From NCBI RefSeq assembly GCF_030812595.1, contig NZ_JAUSSZ010000023.1, positions 1 to 37,451 on the forward strand: a stretch of DNA of 37,451 bases. Direction: 5' to 3'. The stretch comes from Arthrobacter bambusae (GTDB lineage Bacteria > Actinomycetota > Actinomycetes > Actinomycetales > Micrococcaceae). Made by a program: the position numbers and the translations under genes. The notes under the pieces are model-generated. The model was given only the letters and a program-made list of their open reading frames with translations. It was not told the DNA's origin and did not search any database. The number at the start of each line of letters is the position of its first letter. Within the stretch, counting starts at the first letter, position 1. Below, piece after piece: positions 23,196-31,376 of this stretch.

Positions 23196-23981
23196 CTAGC
23201 GGCGGGCGGTAGCCGTGTATCGGCCGGAGTTTTCGCTCACGTCCAGGGGCAGGCCGAACGTGTTGCTGAGGTGTTCTGCTGTCAGGACTTCCTCGATGGG
23301 TCCCGCGGCAACCACACCGCCGTCGCGAAGCAGCATGGCGTGGGTGAATCCCGGAGGAACTTCTTCAAGATGGTGCGTCACGAGAACCATCGCCGGAGCG
23401 TCCTCGTCACGGGCCAGCTCGCCGAGCTTGTGGACGAGCTCTTCGCGACCGCCAAGGTCCAGGCCGGCGGCTGGTTCGTCCAGCAGGAGCAACTCAGGGT
23501 CCGTCATGAGGGCCCGGGCGATCTGCACTCGTTTGCGCTCACCTTCGGAAAGCGAGGAGAAGGTCCGGTTCAAGAGCGGACCCATCCCCCATTCATTGAG
23601 AAGGCCGAAGGCCCGGCGCTCGTCGTCACGCTCGTATCCCTCACGCCAGCGGCCAGTCACGCCGTAGGCAGCGGTGACCACCACGTTCAGCACGTTTTCC
23701 TGCTCCGGGATCTGGGTGGCCAGCGCCGCCGAGGAGAGGCCGATGCGAGGACGGAGCTCGAAGACGTCCACCCGGCCCAGCGTTTCGTCAAGGATCCCGG
23801 CTTTTCCGCTGGTGGGGTGCATCCGGGCGGCGGCGATCTGGAGCAGAGTGGTCTTGCCGGCACCGTTGGGACCGAGAATGACCCAGCGTTCGCCTTCATT
23901 GACCTGCCAGTCAACCTTGTCCAGCAGGGTCTTGGTACCTCGGACAACGCTGACGGAAGCCAATTCAAGAACATCACTCAT
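23196..23981 (-). CDS. ABC-type ATP-binding protein
   Basis: A single ABC ATPase domain of 261 residues: Walker A GPNGAGKTTLL, signature LSEGERKRVQIARAL, Walker B ELLLLDEPAAGL and the H-loop VTHHLEEV. No membrane partner is beside it, so what it powers is unclear; the neighbouring TauE-type protein is a secondary carrier and not a usual partner. I prefer the ATG at 23981. TAGTGT on the minus strand lies 8 nt before it, the spacing of a leaderless start, whereas the GTG at 23993 overlaps that box. It is the first gene of the ABC-TauE-SpoU operon, divergent from serB. Confidence 0.88.
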   Translation of the reverse strand: MSDVLELASVSVVRGTKTLLDKVDWQVNEGERWVILGPNGAGKTTLLQIAAARMHPTSGKAGILDETLGRVDVFELRPRIGLSSAALATQIPEQENVLNVVVTAAYGVTGRWREGYERDDERRAFGLLNEWGMGPLLNRTFSSLSEGERKRVQIARALMTDPELLLLDEPAAGLDLGGREELVHKLGELARDEDAPAMVLVTHHLEEVPPGFTHAMLLRDGGVVAAGPIEEVLTAEHLSNTFGLPLDVSENSGRYTATARR

Positions 23982-24102
23982 AGGAGTAGACACTAGGACA
24001 AAAACGGGGGCGATTGATAACCGGAACTTCGCTCACACGCTTTGCGCGTGTGGAACTGCAAACCTGGAGAAACACTAATTCGGGCGGTGGTTCCGCGATC
24101 GC

Positions 24103-24108
24103 TAAGAT
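24103..24108 (+). promoter_or_regulatory. -10 box of leaderless serB
   Basis: TAAGAT ends 7 nt before the serB ATG at 24116 and no Shine-Dalgarno is present, so a leaderless transcript is likely. The -35 region (TTCGGG, 18 bp upstream) is weak. Confidence 0.5.
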
Positions 24109-24115
24109 TGCAGCC

Positions 24116-25009
24116 ATGAGTTCGAACTTGACCGCGGTCAGCTATGGCGTGAATTTGTCCCTTTCGGAGCTTGAAAACCTGCGCACGGTGCTGTCCGGTT
24201 CGGGCGCTTCCTTCACGTCGGAGTCGCGTTCGGGGGACGAACGTTTCGGGGTCTACACCATAGGCCTGGCCGTCGACGGGGCTACCGTCGCCGACTTACC
24301 CGGCCTCCGGCGGAGGGTCGCAGACGCCGCAGCACCGGGAATGGATACCGCGATCGTCGCCGACGCGCTGCGTGAAGCTTCCCGCAAGCTGCTGATCATG
24401 GATGTGGACTCCACCCTGATCCAGCAGGAAGTGATTGAACTGCTTGCCGCGCACGCCGGCAAACGTGAGGAAGTAGCAGCCGTGACGGAAGCCGCGATGC
24501 GGGGCGAGCTGGACTTCGCGCAGAGCCTTCACGCCCGGGTGGCGGTCCTCGCGGGCTTGCCGGCCGCCGTCGTCGACGCCGTCCGTGCCGAGGTCCGCCT
24601 GAGTGAGGGCGCGGCGGAACTCGTGGCTGCTTTCAAGGCTGCCGGCCATGCGGTGGCGGTGGTGTCCGGTGGATTCAACCAGATCCTTCGGCCTATCGCG
24701 GAGGAACTCGGGCTTGACTATTGGATCGCAAATGAGCTTGAGATCGTTGACGGCTTCCTGACGGGCAAGGTCCTTGGCGACGTGATCGACCGCGCCGCCA
24801 AAGAGAAGTACCTTCGCGAATGGGCAGCCGCCGAGGGAATCGACATGGAGCACACCATTGCGGTGGGCGACGGCGCGAACGACCTCGACATGCTGGGAGC
24901 CGCGGGCATCGGTGTCGCGTTCAACGCCAAGCCTGCCGTCCGGGCGGTAGCCGACGCCGCCATCAACATGCCGTACCTGGATGCCGTCCGGCATATCGCC
25001 GGCGTCTAG
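24116..25009 (+). CDS. serB: Phosphoserine phosphatase
   Basis: The last step of serine synthesis: hydrolysis of O-phosphoserine, cytosolic. It is a 297-residue HAD-family phosphatase. Motif I is LLIMDVDSTLIQQEVIEL, whose two Asp are nucleophile and acid. Motif II is VAVVSGGFNQI, motif III the Lys in AAKEKYLREW, and motif IV VGDGANDLDML. About 90 residues precede the HAD core, a shortened N-terminal regulatory region. I chose the ATG at 24116 over an in-frame start 34 codons earlier because a -10 box lies 7 nt before it. It is convergent with the SDR gene across a bidirectional terminator. Confidence 0.95.
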   Translation: MSSNLTAVSYGVNLSLSELENLRTVLSGSGASFTSESRSGDERFGVYTIGLAVDGATVADLPGLRRRVADAAAPGMDTAIVADALREASRKLLIMDVDSTLIQQEVIELLAAHAGKREEVAAVTEAAMRGELDFAQSLHARVAVLAGLPAAVVDAVRAEVRLSEGAAELVAAFKAAGHAVAVVSGGFNQILRPIAEELGLDYWIANELEIVDGFLTGKVLGDVIDRAAKEKYLREWAAAEGIDMEHTIAVGDGANDLDMLGAAGIGVAFNAKPAVRAVADAAINMPYLDAVRHIAGV

Positions 25010-25028
25010 CTGGAAGTCATGCGCCATG

Positions 25029-25076
25029 AAAAAAGCGGCCAGGGACTGAGCGATTCAAGCCAGTCCCGGGCCGCTT
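25029..25076. terminator. Bidirectional terminator between serB and SDR gene
   Basis: AAGCGGCC-AGGGACTG (25033-25048) pairs with CAGTCCC-GGGCCGCTT (25061-25076). On the minus strand the stem is followed by six T (25034-25029), a strong terminator for the SDR gene. On the plus strand TTCCTC follows, weaker for serB. Confidence 0.85.
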
Positions 25077-25096
25077 CCTCATGCGCTGGGAAATGA

Positions 25097-25846
25097 TCAG
25101 GCGCTCTTGCCGAAGTAGTCGGCGCCGCCAACGTATTCGGTGTGGCCGCTCTCGACGTCGGCCGTGACCATCTTTGCCACCTCGGCCGCGAATTCCTCCA
25201 CGGAGTAAAGCTTGCCGGCCTCGGCCCGACGGGCCTCAATGGCGCCCGGGTTGGAGCGGTCCAGCAGAGTGGCCGTCACGGTGCCCTCGATCATGTCGCC
25301 GGAAACCACAACGAGCGAGATGCCCTTCTCGGCGAGGTGCGGGAGCAGTTCGCGCAATGCATCCTCGCCCGCGCGCTTGCTGCGGGCGACGGGCTCGTAC
25401 TCAGGCATCGTGGGAACCGTCTCGACAAAGTGCGCCTGATGACTCGTGACGAACACCACGCGGGAACCTTCCGGCATCAGCGGAACAGCAGCGTTGAGCA
25501 TGTTGATCTGGGCATCACGGTTGAGCTTGAGGGCGTAGTCCTCCTCCATGCCGGATTCCATGCCGCCGGAAGCGTTGAGCACGAGGACGTTCAGCGAACC
25601 GAATTCCTCCATTGCCGCGCTCGCCAGCGCCTGGACGCCTTCCTGAGTAGTCAGGTCCGCGCCGACGGCGACTGCGCGGCCACCTGCCGACTGGATCTCG
25701 CCCACTACCTTGTTGGCGCGCGGCGCCTTCTGGCGGTAGTTGACGACGACGGCAGCGCCCTCGCCAGCCAGGATCTTGGCTACTTCAGCGCCGATGCCGC
25801 GCGAAGAACCGGTGACGATTGCCGTCTTGTTGTCCAGCAGTCCCAT
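25097..25846 (-). CDS. SDR-family protein with altered active site
   Basis: A 249-residue short-chain dehydrogenase/reductase. The cofactor loop is VTGSSRGIG (11-19). The usual NNAG reads LNASGG (90-95). The catalytic Ser is S135 in FVTSHQ. The YxxxK motif is irregular: the segment is PEYEPVARSKRAG, with K157 in place, Val at the position four before it, and Tyr seven before it. Either Tyr150 takes part in a distorted geometry or the enzyme is not a standard oxidoreductase. Start is the ATG at 25846 with AAGGGAG upstream. It stands alone, with a terminator after it. Function unknown beyond the fold. Confidence 0.85.
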   Translation of the reverse strand: MGLLDNKTAIVTGSSRGIGAEVAKILAGEGAAVVVNYRQKAPRANKVVGEIQSAGGRAVAVGADLTTQEGVQALASAAMEEFGSLNVLVLNASGGMESGMEEDYALKLNRDAQINMLNAAVPLMPEGSRVVFVTSHQAHFVETVPTMPEYEPVARSKRAGEDALRELLPHLAEKGISLVVVSGDMIEGTVTATLLDRSNPGAIEARRAEAGKLYSVEEFAAEVAKMVTADVESGHTEYVGGADYFGKSA

Positions 25847-25891
25847 TCGTGCTCCCTTATCTAAGCCGTTCAATTTGTTCAAAACATCCAA

Positions 25892-26013
25892 GTTCTATTA
25901 GCCCCGAGTCAATCATGCCAGCGGGATTCATGATTTCGCCTGTGGGTTCCCCACAAGAACCGCAGGGCAGGCTTTAGAGCCTGGCCCGTGCCCGGTCCAG
26001 CGAAAGAGAGTCC
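25892..26013 (-). terminator. Hairpins downstream of the FabG gene
   Basis: The 122-nt region between the two SDR genes contains CAGGCT (25968-25973) with AGCCTG (25978-25983), a 6-bp stem with a 4-nt loop. A larger stem CCTG-GGTTC/GAACC-CAGG lies around 25939-25966. No T-tract follows either. They probably end the FabG transcript or precede the SDR promoter. Confidence 0.35.
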
Positions 26014-26739
26014 TTAGTGGCCCATGCCCAGGCCGCCATCCACCGGGATTACGGCACCGGAAATGTATGCGGCTTCGTCGCTGGCAATCCAGCGGACCAC
26101 GTTGGCGACCTCGGAAGCCTCGGCAAAGCGGCCGGCCGGAACGCTCGCCAAGTACGCTTTCTGGGTGTCTTCGGGAAGCTCGGCCGTCATGTCAGTGTTG
26201 ATGAAACCCGGTGCCACCACGTTCGCGGTGATTCCCCGGCTGCCGAGTTCCCGGGTGAGGGAACGGGCGATGCCCACCATGCCGGCCTTGGAGGCCGAGT
26301 AATTGATCTGTCCCGGGGCACCGTACAGCCCGGACACGGAAGAGATCAGCACAACCCGGCCCTTGCGCAGGCGGATCATGCCCTTCGAGGCCCGCTTGAT
26401 GACCCGGAAGGCACCAGTGAGGTTGGTGTCGATGACCGAAGTGAAGTCGTCCTCGCTCATGCGCAATAGCAGGGTGTCCTTGGTGATCCCCGCGTTGGCG
26501 ACCAAGACTTCAACGGGTCCGTGGGCGGCCTCGACTTCCTTGAACGCGGCGTCAAGGGAGGCCTCGTCGGTCACATCCGCCTTGACGCCCAGGATGCCCT
26601 CAGGGAGGGGCGTTTCGCTGCGGTACGTCACTGCCACCTTGTCTCCGTTGGCAAGGAATGCCTCTGCGATAGCCAGGCCGATGCCGCGGTTCCCGCCAGT
26701 GACAAGGACACTGCGGGGTGTTGATACTGCTTCAGACAT
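26014..26739 (-). CDS. fabG: 3-oxoacyl-ACP reductase (FabG/MabA type)
   Basis: A 241-residue SDR that reduces 3-oxoacyl-ACP with NADPH in fatty-acid elongation. Motifs: VTGGNRGIGLAIAEAF, VANAGITKDTLLLRM (typical of FabG), Ser in ISSVSGLYGAPG, INYSASKAGMVG with Tyr and Lys, and APGFINTDMTAELPE. This is a full catalytic triad, in contrast to the SDR next to it. Start is the ATG at 26739, with GGAGAGAA upstream; an in-frame extension of 20 residues is unlikely. No inhA-type gene follows, so it is not the mycobacterial pair arrangement. It is divergent from the DUF3099 gene. Confidence 0.92.
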   Translation of the reverse strand: MSEAVSTPRSVLVTGGNRGIGLAIAEAFLANGDKVAVTYRSETPLPEGILGVKADVTDEASLDAAFKEVEAAHGPVEVLVANAGITKDTLLLRMSEDDFTSVIDTNLTGAFRVIKRASKGMIRLRKGRVVLISSVSGLYGAPGQINYSASKAGMVGIARSLTRELGSRGITANVVAPGFINTDMTAELPEDTQKAYLASVPAGRFAEASEVANVVRWIASDEAAYISGAVIPVDGGLGMGH

Positions 26740-26892
26740 ACTTCTCTCCAGAGTTCCGCGGCAGCATTGTGCCGCTTGAAAGTGGGTGATTTCCTGCATC
26801 GATCTTAGCCGCCGGCAGGGCCTGCCCGCGGGTAGCTGCGCCCGGCGCGGTTTGGGAGGCCCGTTCCGGGGTGAGAGAATTGAGGGGAGCCG

Positions 26893-27408
26893 TTGGAGCG
26901 TGATGAATCAGCCGTGACAAGAGATAGCAGTCCCCTGCAGGCGCCCGGGGACCCGGACGCCGTTTCGGGTGACCCCGTGGTGCACAGCATTACCGACGCC
27001 GCTGCCGCACACTCGGACGACATGCGCGAACGGATGATCAAGTACGCCGTGGCGATGGGTATCCGCTTGGTGTGCCTCATCCTTATTTTCGTGGTCGATG
27101 GCTGGTTCAAGATCATCGCGGTGGCAGGGGCCGTATTCCTGCCCTGGATCGCCGTAGTGATCGCCAACGGCAGCGACAAGGCCGAAGTCCACAGCGATGC
27201 ACTGTTGGACTATGTCCCGGCCGCGGAGCTGGAAGCGTCGCCTGCGGAAGAAGGGGAGCCGCCCGCGGCACCTGTCACCGTTTTGGAGGGTGAACTCATC
27301 GACGACGACACGGCCCATCAGGACACTGCCACCCCGGAACCGGATGACTTCACCGGCAGCGGGCGGCGCAAATATCCGTTCGGCGGGGAAGGACAGGCGG
27401 CTTCATGA
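26893..27408 (+). CDS. DUF3099 membrane protein
   Basis: A 171-residue actinobacterial protein of unknown function. Residues about 30-50 (HSITDAAAAHSDDMRERM) form the conserved start of DUF3099. Two adjacent membrane helices follow (YAVAMGIRLVCLILIFVV and IIAVAGAVFLPWIAVVIA), then an acidic, low-complexity tail. Start is TTG at 26893 with GAGGGGAG just upstream. Its stop overlaps the next gene's ATG by four bases (ATGA). The family is regularly found beside SURF1, as here, which hints at a link with cytochrome oxidase assembly or the cell envelope; this is inference. Confidence 0.85.
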   Translation: MERDESAVTRDSSPLQAPGDPDAVSGDPVVHSITDAAAAHSDDMRERMIKYAVAMGIRLVCLILIFVVDGWFKIIAVAGAVFLPWIAVVIANGSDKAEVHSDALLDYVPAAELEASPAEEGEPPAAPVTVLEGELIDDDTAHQDTATPEPDDFTGSGRRKYPFGGEGQAAS

Positions 27409-27746
27409 ACATCTTCACCATGGGCGGCCTTGGGCTGGAAAATGAGCAGCACGCCGGCCAGGGCGAGACGCCACCGGCGGTTTGTTCACGCAAGGCGTGC
27501 CGTGCAGGAGCTGCGTGGCAGCTCCTGTGGAACAATCCACGTATCCATACTCCCGAACGCCGAAAGGTGTGGCTTTCGTGCGAAGAGCACCGGGACTGGT
27601 TGGAGGACTACCTGCGGACCCGCGGCCTGTGGAAGGAGACAATACCTTTCGAACACGTGTCCACCGGAAATGAGCCTGGCCTAGCCGGTTCCGCTCCGCA
27701 GTCCGCAGACCTGGACACCACCACTGACACAGGCGAGGCCCGCTGA
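27405..27746 (+). CDS. Small Cys/His protein, conserved upstream of SURF1
   Basis: A 113-residue soluble protein. Its core holds C27-x4-C32-x26-C59-x2-H62 (CSRKAC, then VWLSCEEHRDWLEDYL), a plausible zinc or other metal site. The rest is hydrophilic, with a Thr/Asp/Pro-rich tail. Homologues are sometimes labelled acetone carboxylase, but nothing here supports that. It overlaps the DUF3099 gene by four bases, and the SURF1 ATG follows its stop without a gap, so the three are translated together. Function unknown; a metal-handling role in terminal-oxidase assembly is a guess from context. Confidence 0.78.
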   Translation: MNIFTMGGLGLENEQHAGQGETPPAVCSRKACRAGAAWQLLWNNPRIHTPERRKVWLSCEEHRDWLEDYLRTRGLWKETIPFEHVSTGNEPGLAGSAPQSADLDTTTDTGEAR

Positions 27747-28604
27747 ATGTATCGCTTCCTTTTTTCCAGGAAGTGGCTGGGCTACTTCGTGTTGGCCGTG
27801 ATCTTCGCGACCGGCTGCGTCTTGCTGGGCCGCTGGCAAATGGACCGCAGGGCGGAGACGTTGGCGGAAATCAACCGTGTCGTCAACAACTATTCAGCCA
27901 CTCCCCTCCCCTTCTCAGCCGCCAAAGCCCAATTCCAATCGCTGGATCCGGAACGGGAATGGACGCAAGTGGAACTCCATGGGAGTTATGATGTCTCGGG
28001 CCAACGCGTCGTCCGCAACCGACCCCTCAATGGCCAGCCGGGATACGAGGTAGTGGTCCCGTTCCGATTGACGAGCGGCGACGCAGTGGTGGTTGACCGA
28101 GGCTGGTTGCCCATCGGAAACAAGACACCCGGCCATCCCGACAGCATCCCGGCCCCGCCCGCCGGAGAGGTCACCGTCGTCGTACGTTTGCAGGCTTCGG
28201 AGGCCAACCTCGGCCGTGGGGCCGTCGATGGCCAGCTGCAATCCATCGATCTTCCTGCCTACGCCGCGGAACTTCACTACCCCATCATGACCGGCGCCTA
28301 CGGGCAGTTGGCCACGGAATCGCCCGCTGCCCCGGTGATGCCCGCGCCGTTCGCCAAACCGGCCACGGACGAGGGAACCCACCTCTCCTACTCCTTGCAG
28401 TGGTTTGCCTTCGGCGTCCTGATGTTCGTCGGATTTGGCTACGCGGCCAGGCAACAGGCCCGGAATGCCCGGATTGATGCCGAGGACGAGGAAGAGGATG
28501 AGATCGGCGTGCTGCCTCGTCGCAAGGCACCCGCGCCACGGAAATCGAAGAGGCCGACGGCCGAAGAAGAGGAAGACGCAATCCTGGATGCACAAGGGTA
28601 CTGA
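27747..28604 (+). CDS. SURF1-family cytochrome oxidase assembly protein
   Basis: A 285-residue membrane protein with the SURF1 layout: an N-terminal helix (WLGYFVLAVIFATGCVLLG) followed by RWQMDRR, a large extracytoplasmic domain with VVRNRPLNGQPGYEVVVPF and VVDRGWLPIG, and a C-terminal helix (SLQWFAFGVLMFVGFGYAA). A charged tail of about 50 residues follows. SURF1 proteins help insert heme a into aa3-type cytochrome c oxidase. Its ATG follows the previous stop directly. The YbaK gene probably starts inside its last codons. Confidence 0.93.
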   Translation: MYRFLFSRKWLGYFVLAVIFATGCVLLGRWQMDRRAETLAEINRVVNNYSATPLPFSAAKAQFQSLDPEREWTQVELHGSYDVSGQRVVRNRPLNGQPGYEVVVPFRLTSGDAVVVDRGWLPIGNKTPGHPDSIPAPPAGEVTVVVRLQASEANLGRGAVDGQLQSIDLPAYAAELHYPIMTGAYGQLATESPAAPVMPAPFAKPATDEGTHLSYSLQWFAFGVLMFVGFGYAARQQARNARIDAEDEEEDEIGVLPRRKAPAPRKSKRPTAEEEEDAILDAQGY

Positions 28605-29073
28605 GACGGTCCCGGCCCCCGTCCTGAATGTGAAGTCGGCCCTGACCGCCGCCGGCGCCCAGGATACGGTGCGCACTTTCGACGACGAAGTGCCCACGGC
28701 AGCTGCGGCAGCTTCCCTGCTCGGTTGCGATGTTGCGGCCATCGCCAACAGCCTGGTGTTCGAGGTCGGCGGTGCGCCCCTGTTGATTCTCGCTAGCGGG
28801 GCAGGGAAGGTGGACACCGCCCTGGTAGCGGCTTCCTTGGGGACAGCCGAAATTCGCCGGGCCAGCCCGGCCTTCGTCTTGGAACACACTGGACAGGCCG
28901 TAGGCGGCGTGGCGCCGGTTGGGCACCCGCGGCCCATTCGAACGATCCTCGACATTTCGCTCCAGGAGCACCGACTGCTCTGGGCAGGCGCTGGTGACCA
29001 TAATTCGATGTTCTCCATCAGTTACGGCGAACTCCAACGGATTACGGGCGCCCAGCCACTGAAGGTCCGCTGA
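28588..29073 (+). CDS. YbaK/EbsC-family tRNA deacylase-like protein
   Basis: A 161-residue protein with the YbaK/prolyl-tRNA-editing domain: VKSALTAAGAQDTVRTF, IANSLVFEVGGAPLLILASG (the conserved Lys is at GAGKVDT) and WAGAGDHNSMFSISY near the C-terminus. These proteins remove wrongly attached amino acids (for example Cys or Ala) from tRNA. The ATG at 28588 overlaps the SURF1 stop by 17 nt; a purine-rich GAGGAAG lies upstream. An earlier in-frame start in SURF1 would give an Arg-rich extension that is not plausible. Last gene of the DUF3099-SURF1 group. Confidence 0.87.
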   Translation: MHKGTETVPAPVLNVKSALTAAGAQDTVRTFDDEVPTAAAAASLLGCDVAAIANSLVFEVGGAPLLILASGAGKVDTALVAASLGTAEIRRASPAFVLEHTGQAVGGVAPVGHPRPIRTILDISLQEHRLLWAGAGDHNSMFSISYGELQRITGAQPLKVR

Positions 29074-29086
29074 GGCGTTGCCTTGC

Positions 29087-29114
29087 GGAGCGGCTGAACG
29101 TGGAGCGGCTAAAC
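29087..29114 (+). repeat. Tandem 13-bp repeat
   Basis: GGAGCGGCTGAAC (29087-29099) and GGAGCGGCTAAAC (29102-29114) differ at one base and have a 15-bp period. They lie just after the YbaK stop and upstream of the SRPBCC promoter. CGGCT/AGCCG (29106-29125) can also form a small hairpin. Confidence 0.5.
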
Positions 29115-29125
29115 CGCCGGAGCCG

Positions 29126-29153
29126 TTGATTCGACTCGCCCTCGGGCTAGGCT
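29126..29153 (+). promoter_or_regulatory. Promoter of leaderless SRPBCC gene
   Basis: TTGATT (29126-29131), a 16-bp spacer, and TAGGCT (29148-29153). The -10 ends 7 nt before the ATG at 29161, so the transcript should begin at the start codon. This argues against the in-frame GTG at 29155. Confidence 0.6.
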
Positions 29154-29160
29154 GGTGAGC

Positions 29161-29604
29161 ATGGCTGAATACACCTACGTCACATACATCGAGGGAACCC
29201 CGGACCAGATTTGGACGGCACTGACGGACGAGGCCCAAAGCGCCGAGTACTGGGGCCACGCCAATGTCTCGGATTGGAAGCCAGGCTCGCGATGGGAACA
29301 CCGGCGGACGGATGGCTCCGGAACTGCCGACGTCGTGGGAACCATCCTGGAAGCAACGCCGTCGGCGCGCTTGGTGAACACCTGGGAGGATCCAGCGGTT
29401 CCGGAGGTGGTGAAGCCCGACGTCGTCACCTTCACCATCGAGTCGCATGACGGTATTGCCCGGCTCACCGTCCATCACAGGAACATCGCCGACGACGAAC
29501 AGTTGGCCATTGCAAGCCACGGCTGGTCGGCCGTCCTGTCCAATCTGAAAAGCTACATTGAGCTGGGCCGCCCGCTTTCCTCCGCGCCGTGGGAAATGCG
29601 CTGA
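29161..29604 (+). CDS. SRPBCC (AHSA1/START-like) domain protein
   Basis: A 147-residue cytosolic protein of the SRPBCC superfamily: YVTYIEGTPDQIWTALTDE at the N-terminus, WKPGSRWEHRR, then VTFTIESHDGIARLTVHH and a C-terminal helix SHGWSAVLSNLKSYIELG. The fold binds hydrophobic ligands; in actinobacteria such proteins often follow an ArsR regulator, but none is here. ATG chosen at 29161 from the leaderless promoter. It is convergent with the ABC-F gene. Confidence 0.88.
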   Translation: MAEYTYVTYIEGTPDQIWTALTDEAQSAEYWGHANVSDWKPGSRWEHRRTDGSGTADVVGTILEATPSARLVNTWEDPAVPEVVKPDVVTFTIESHDGIARLTVHHRNIADDEQLAIASHGWSAVLSNLKSYIELGRPLSSAPWEMR

Positions 29605-29633
29605 CGGGGCGGGAATGCGCTTGACCCGCTCCC

Positions 29634-31232
29634 CTACGCGAGGGTGATGAGGTCCAGGTAGTCTTCGTTCCAGTGGTCCTCGACGCCGTCCGGAAGCAGG
29701 ACCACCCGTTCCGGGTTCAGCGCAGCCACGGCGCCTTCATCGTGGCTGACGAGGACGACGGCGCCGGAATAGTTCCGCAGTGCGCTGAGGATCTCAGCGC
29801 GGCTGGCAGGGTCGAGGTTGTTGGTGGGCTCGTCCAGGAGCAGCACGTTGGCGCTCGAGGCCACGATCGTGGCGAGGGCCAATCGCGTCTTCTCACCACC
29901 GGAAAGCACACCTGCCGGCTTGTCCACATCGTCGCCCGAGAACAAGAAGGAACCGAGGATCCCGCGGACCTCGGCGTCCTTCATGTCCGGAGCCGACGAC
30001 CGCATGTTCTCCAGGACGGTGCGGCCGTGGTCGAGGGTTTCGTGTTCCTGTGCGTAGTAGCCCACTTTGAGCCCGTGGCCCGGGACGATGTCGCCGGTGT
30101 CCGGCTTGTCCACCCCGGCGAGCATCCGCAGGAGGGTGGTTTTGCCGGCACCGTTGAGCCCTAGGATAACCACCTTGGATCCGCGGTCGATTGCCAGGTC
30201 CACGTCTGTGAAGATTTCCAGGGAACCGTAGGACTTGCTCAGGCCTTCTGCCGTGAGCGGAGTCTTGCCGCACGGAGCAGGATCCGGGAAACGCAAGGCT
30301 GCCACGCGGTCATTCTCGCGGACCGCTTCCAGTCCGCCAAGCAGCCGTTCGGCGCGCTTCGCCATGTTCTGCGCCGCCACTGCCTTGGTGGCCTTGGCAC
30401 GCATTTTGTTGGCCTGGTCCATGAGGACCTGGGCCTTCTTCTCGGCATTCGCGCGTTCCCGCTTACGGGCGCGTTCATCGGTTTCACGCTGTTGCAGGTA
30501 GCGCTTCCAACCCATGTTGTAGAAGTCGATTTGCGCCCTGTTGGCGTCCAGGTGATAAACCTTGTTGACCGTGGCTTCGAGGAGCTCCACGTCGTGGCTG
30601 ATCACGATCAGGCCGCCCTGGTGGCCCTTGAGGAAGTCCCGGAGCCAGGTGATCGAGTCCGCGTCGAGGTGGTTGGTGGGTTCGTCCAGGAGGAGTGTTT
30701 CGGCGTCCGAGTAGAGGATCCGGGCCAGCTCCACGCGACGGCGCTGGCCGCCCGAGAGTGTCTTGAGCGGCTGGTTCAGGAGCCGCTCGGGAAGGGCCAG
30801 GTTGGAGGAAATCGCTGCAGCTTCGGCCTCGGCCGCATAACCGCCTCCGGCGAGGAACTCGGCTTCCAAGCGGTCGTAACGGTTCATGGCTTTGCGCTGG
30901 ACCGTGGCGTCTTCGCTGGACATGTCCGCCTGCGCCTGCCGTAGCTTGCCCACCACCACGTCGAGGCCGCGGGCGGAAAGAATACGGTCGCGTGCCAACT
31001 GCTCCATGTCCGGGGTGCGAGGGTCCTGTGGCAGATAGCCAATCTCACCGCTCCGGGCAACCTTGCCCGCAGCCGGCAGCCCCTCGCCGGCGAGGACGCG
31101 GGTCAGGGTCGTCTTACCTGCGCCGTTCCGGCCCACCAGACCGATTTTGTCCCCCTTGTCCACGCGGAAGCTCACCTGGTCCATGAGCAGGCGGGCGCCG
31201 GCGCGCAGTTCAAGTTCCTGGACGGTAATCAA
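29634..31232 (-). CDS. ABC-F family ATPase (ribosome-associated)
   Basis: A 532-residue soluble protein with two ABC domains and no membrane segment. Domain 1: Walker A GRNGAGKTTLTRVL, signature LSGGQRRRVELARIL, LLLDEPTNHLD. A charged linker of about 80 residues follows (QRETDERARKRERANAEKK, then MRAKATKAVAAQNMAKRAE), which in ABC-F proteins reaches into the ribosomal peptidyl-transferase region. Domain 2: GLNGAGKTTLLRML, LSGGEKTRLALATI, LLLDEPTNNLD. It could be a translation factor (Uup/Ettlike) or a resistance protein. Start is TTG at 31232 with a distant AAGG. The 270-bp upstream spacer contains hairpins. Confidence 0.92.
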   Translation of the reverse strand: MITVQELELRAGARLLMDQVSFRVDKGDKIGLVGRNGAGKTTLTRVLAGEGLPAAGKVARSGEIGYLPQDPRTPDMEQLARDRILSARGLDVVVGKLRQAQADMSSEDATVQRKAMNRYDRLEAEFLAGGGYAAEAEAAAISSNLALPERLLNQPLKTLSGGQRRRVELARILYSDAETLLLDEPTNHLDADSITWLRDFLKGHQGGLIVISHDVELLEATVNKVYHLDANRAQIDFYNMGWKRYLQQRETDERARKRERANAEKKAQVLMDQANKMRAKATKAVAAQNMAKRAERLLGGLEAVRENDRVAALRFPDPAPCGKTPLTAEGLSKSYGSLEIFTDVDLAIDRGSKVVILGLNGAGKTTLLRMLAGVDKPDTGDIVPGHGLKVGYYAQEHETLDHGRTVLENMRSSAPDMKDAEVRGILGSFLFSGDDVDKPAGVLSGGEKTRLALATIVASSANVLLLDEPTNNLDPASRAEILSALRNYSGAVVLVSHDEGAVAALNPERVVLLPDGVEDHWNEDYLDLITLA

Positions 31233-31299
31233 TTCGGGGGATGCCTTTCAATGGGGAACACCCGCAGCGCCGGAGGTCAAGGCGCGGCTGAAGTGGAGG

Positions 31300-31315
31300 G
31301 GCCGAACAAACGGCC
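31300..31315. other. Small hairpin upstream of ABC-F gene
   Basis: GGCCG-AACAAA-CGGCC is a perfect 5-bp stem about 70 nt upstream of the ABC-F start in the divergent spacer. A TTGACA follows at 31316-31321 on the plus strand without a clear -10. Role unknown. Confidence 0.25.
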
Positions 31316-31376
31316 TTGACAATTCTACCGCCCGCGAGGTCTCACGCTCGCCAGCAACGAAGGCAGGGCGGATGTT

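Noticed and set aside
22689..23996. A 435-codon open frame on the plus strand
   Set aside because: It spans two clear minus-strand genes (TauE and ABC ATPase) and is a shadow.
27405..27746. Acetone carboxylase label for the 113-residue protein
   Set aside because: Far too short and without carboxylase motifs; only a Cys/His cluster is visible.
31316..31321. Perfect TTGACA as a promoter for the membrane-protein gene
   Set aside because: No -10 match lies 16-19 bp downstream.
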